Source of the DNA: Salinibacterium sp. PAMC 21357 | Lineage (GTDB): Bacteria; Actinomycetota; Actinomycetes; Actinomycetales; Microbacteriaceae | NCBI RefSeq assembly: GCF_000247645.1 | Contig: NZ_AHWA01000006.1 | Location: 186,001 to 250,000 of the forward strand | Direction of reading: 5' to 3' | Length of the DNA stretch: 64,000 nucleotides | Part shown: positions 62,601 to 64,000 of the stretch, one piece after another | How positions within the stretch are numbered: the first letter of the stretch is position 1 | Layout: every line of letters begins with the position of its first letter | Program-made: the position numbers and the translations under genes | The notes under the pieces: model-generated | Told to the model about the DNA's origin: nothing | The model's input: the letters and a program-made list of their open reading frames with translations, nothing else | The model's database searches: none

Positions 62601-63283
62601 GTGGTGCCGGAAATTTGCTCGGTGGCGAACAGTCGGGACATATCGCTGGCGTCGGATTCGACCTCTATTTGCGGATGATCGGCGAAGCAGTCTCAACATT
62701 CCGCGGCGACGTAGCCGAAGGGCAAACCGAGCTGCGTCTTGAGCTGCCGATTGATGCCAACATTCCCGAAGACTATGTCGAAAGCGAACGACTGCGGCTC
62801 GAGGCATACCAAAAGCTCTCGACGGCCAGCGCGCCCGCGGCATCCGCCGACAGCATTGATCGCGTGCTCGAAGAACTCACCGACCGCTACGGCGAGCCGC
62901 CCGAGCAGGTTCAACACCTTATTGCCGTCTCACGGCTTCGCCGCATGGCGCAGAAGATTGGTTTGAGCGAAGTCGTCGTCATGGGCGACAAGCTGCGGGT
63001 GGCCCCCGCCGACTTGCTCGACTCGAAACAGGTTCGGCTGCAGCGCATGTATCCGGGATCGAAATATCACTCAGCGGCGGCCGCAGCGATTATTCCGCTG
63101 CCAACGGGGGCAAGCGACGGCCGACTCGTCGAGTGGACCAACGACCTCCTGATCTCCGTGTTTGGAGCAAAAGACACCGTGACCGAACTTGCCGAACTGG
63201 CTGAAGCCGAGAAAGTTGCCGCAGCCGAGGCTGCGACGGTAGCGCCCGCAGCGGCGAAGGCGGCGGGCACGAAGAAGGCTTAG
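59624..63283 (+). CDS. mfd: Transcription-repair coupling factor
   Basis: A 1219-residue ATP-dependent translocase that removes stalled RNA polymerase at DNA damage and recruits UvrA. The N-terminal UvrB-like part includes VEFPAWETLPHERLSPSAETVGKR and RRGEFAVRGGILDVFAPN. The RNA-polymerase-interacting domain contains DFVVHHTHGIGKFLELV. The helicase part has RLLSGDVGYGKTEVAVRAA, LVIIDEEQRFGV, ATPIPRTLEMA, and QLHQLRGRVGRG, with a C-terminal TRCF domain. An Ala/Glu-rich tail ends the protein. The start is GTG 59624. The stop overlaps the convergent CPBP gene by 4 bases. Confidence 0.97.
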   Translation: MTLDGLISALSRAKTVQNALRFSQHSADFSLVEGLRAPLLGGLLTQSKAPRSLLAITATGRESESLRRSLTSYLPDAQVVEFPAWETLPHERLSPSAETVGKRMQALRDLARWQENPVGQFVLVASVRAALQPIADNLTAIEPIELKAGGRNYDLSALSERLVALAYSRVDMVTRRGEFAVRGGILDVFAPNHEHPLRLEFFGDELEQLREFSVADQRSIDGDILTAELVPSREVLLSDSVRQRAREMQHEFPSLSTMLAKIAEGIPVDGMESLAPALVDKLVPLTHYLPADAAIAVLSPEKVSSRAVNLAETNREFLSAAWNAATAGAEAPIDLDAGDFLTLNSLRESAGSRPWWTLSTFDSGEADAESLLDSAEEASEYVRIDAAAMPTFAGTVDGALDHVAQLLNDGWTVGIIAEGAGLVERTANLLAERELAGRAVETFPAETEPGVAYLLRASVDHGFAVESLKLAVLSEGEFFGRSVGYGARPTRKLATRRKNVVDPIQLKSGDFVVHHTHGIGKFLELVTREVSTGGRNAVKTQREFLVLEYAPNKRGYPGDKLYVPTDQLDLLSRYVGGEAPTLNKMGGSDWSAAKTKARKAVRDIAVELVKLYSARMASRGHAFGADTPWQRELEEAFAFAETPDQLTTIDEVKADMQSPVPMDRLLSGDVGYGKTEVAVRAAFKAVQDGKQVAMIVPTTLLVRQHIETFADRFAGFPVHLRALSRFQTDKESRETIAGLADGTVDVVIGTHRLLSKNIAFKDLGLVIIDEEQRFGVEHKDALKKLKTNVDILAMTATPIPRTLEMAVTGIREMSTLATPPEDRHPILSFVGPYSERQVSAAIRRELLREGQIFYVHNRVSSINRVAAKLAELVPDARIAVAHGQLPEAVLEQVMVDFWERKFDVLVSTTIIETGLDIANANTLIIDRADKYGLSQLHQLRGRVGRGRERAYAYFLYDEEKPLSETAHERLDTIAANNELGAGMQIALKDLEIRGAGNLLGGEQSGHIAGVGFDLYLRMIGEAVSTFRGDVAEGQTELRLELPIDANIPEDYVESERLRLEAYQKLSTASAPAASADSIDRVLEELTDRYGEPPEQVQHLIAVSRLRRMAQKIGLSEVVVMGDKLRVAPADLLDSKQVRLQRMYPGSKYHSAAAAAIIPLPTGASDGRLVEWTNDLLISVFGAKDTVTELAELAEAEKVAAAEAATVAPAAAKAAGTKKA

Positions 63284-64000
63284 CTCTCGGGCACCGTTAC
63301 CTCGGGAACAACGGGGGTGCGTTTGGGCGGAAACGCGAGTGGATTGAGCCGCCCGTCGATGCGGTGCACGTGACCAATCGCCATCGGGATGACGACGAGC
63401 GACCGCAGGTCGAGCACGGCATGCGCGATGATGGCGACCAGGATGCTGCCGCTCAGCACGTAGAGCGCCATGAAGATCATCCCGATCACCGTCGTCACGA
63501 CAATTCCCGCAACGCCCTGATACGAATGCATAAGCCCGAAGAGCAGCAAACTGCCCACGACAGCAACAATGGCGTTGCCGGTGGTAGCAAAAAGCAGTGC
63601 GGGCAAGGCGAGTCTGAACAGCAGTTCTTCGACAACACCGGCGTTGATCGAAAGTAGCCCGCCGAGAACCAACTCTTGACGGTTACGGGGCAGGATGGCC
63701 TGAATATCGCCGACGGCAATGATCTCGTCGCCCTCTTTACGCACCGCGATGACGCCGGCAATCGTGAGACCCACAATCCCGATGATGATGCCGACAATGA
63801 TGCCGACCGTTACCGAAGGTCGCGCAGCGAGTACAGACAGCAGCCAGGACACCCACGACCAGCCCTGCACCTCGGTGAGCAGGTCAGGGGCAAACTGCCC
63901 GCTGGCGAGCAGGGTGACCAATGACATTCCGCCGAAGAGGGTGAACGAAATGATGAGCCACCGGCGCAACATGAGTTGGCGACGTTTTGTGGTGCGAAAC
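63280..64000 (-). CDS. CPBP-family intramembrane metalloprotease (5' end cut by the window)
   Basis: At least 230 residues of a polytopic membrane protein with about seven helices. The protease motifs are VVEELLFRLALPALL (EExxxR), FGLMHSYQG (FxxxH) and HAVLDLRSLVV (HxxxD), all in place. CPBP proteins (Abi family) include Rce1-like prenyl-protein proteases and bacteriocin-immunity proteins; substrates here are unknown. An ATG at 63972 could start it, but the frame stays open upstream to the window edge with a basic stretch (TTKRRQL), so the real start is probably beyond position 64000. It is convergent with mfd. Confidence 0.88.
   Translation of the reverse strand, partial: FRTTKRRQLMLRRWLIISFTLFGGMSLVTLLASGQFAPDLLTEVQGWSWVSWLLSVLAARPSVTVGIIVGIIIGIVGLTIAGVIAVRKEGDEIIAVGDIQAILPRNRQELVLGGLLSINAGVVEELLFRLALPALLFATTGNAIVAVVGSLLLFGLMHSYQGVAGIVVTTVIGMIFMALYVLSGSILVAIIAHAVLDLRSLVVIPMAIGHVHRIDGRLNPLAFPPKRTPVVPEVTVPES

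Noticed and set aside
1-64000. CRISPR arrays, insertion sequences, integrases or prophage genes
   Set aside because: No spaced direct-repeat arrays, transposase or integrase motifs were seen. tRNA-Gln has no adjacent duplicated 3' end to suggest an attachment site.

Overview
The window looks like chromosome from a high-GC actinobacterium, most likely a member of the Microbacteriaceae (Salinibacterium, Rhodoglobus or Leifsonia-like). The basis is the high-GC third codon positions, frequent GTG starts with ATGA or GTGA overlaps, the actinobacterial order metG-tatD-rsmA-ispE-ABC-F, and an actinobacterial type VII (ESX-like) secretion locus. No name can be fixed from the sequence alone. Every substantial stretch is coding; the longest gaps are about 200-285 bp.

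Region 1 (1-5.3 kb) is housekeeping: the 3' end of metG, tatD, rsmA/ksgA, a small DUF4287-like gene, ispE and an ABC-F ATPase. Region 2 (5.5-10.9 kb) is an operon of four subtilisin-family, mycosin-like membrane-anchored proteases in the order A1-B1-A2-B2, each overlapping the next by 4 bases. B1 carries a one-base frameshift. Region 3 (11-15.2 kb) holds a convergent two-component system, a DM13 lipoprotein with a DoxX-like protein, and a membrane/FHA protein.

Region 4 (15.2-32.1 kb) is a complete-looking type VII secretion locus. On the minus strand are mycP, eccB (apparently frameshifted near its 3' end) and a first eccD. Divergently on the plus strand are two WXG100 (Esx) genes followed by a perfect 14-bp hairpin, a small helical protein, a third type-B mycosin (B3), four helical, Gly-rich or coiled-coil substrate-like proteins, a second divergent eccD-like gene, a zinc-ribbon/RDD/FHA protein and a three-ATPase eccC. 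I see no eccA or eccE. The B3 core is almost identical in DNA to B1 and B2 about 11-14 kb away, while its signal peptide and tail differ, which points to gene conversion. This multi-mycosin arrangement is the most unusual thing in the window.

Region 5 (32-41.9 kb) has a YeiH-like transporter with a MarR regulator, tRNA-Gln(TTG) and a terminator, a lipoprotein, glmU, prs, an acyl-CoA ligase, gnd and small enzymes. Region 6 (42-58 kb) is a sugar-acid catabolic island. gntK, gntP, a gluconate 5-dehydrogenase-like SDR and an idonate dehydrogenase-like gene would feed 6-phosphogluconate to the nearby gnd. The second part contains uxaC, a LacI regulator, an ABC sugar importer, two TIM-barrel isomerase/epimerases, a Gfo/Idh/MocA oxidoreductase, a fructuronate-reductase-like gene and ManD mannonate dehydratase, so it covers glucuronate to 2-keto-3-deoxygluconate. 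Region 7 (58-64 kb) returns to housekeeping: rplY with a structured leader, pth, mfd and a CPBP-family protease gene cut by the window end.
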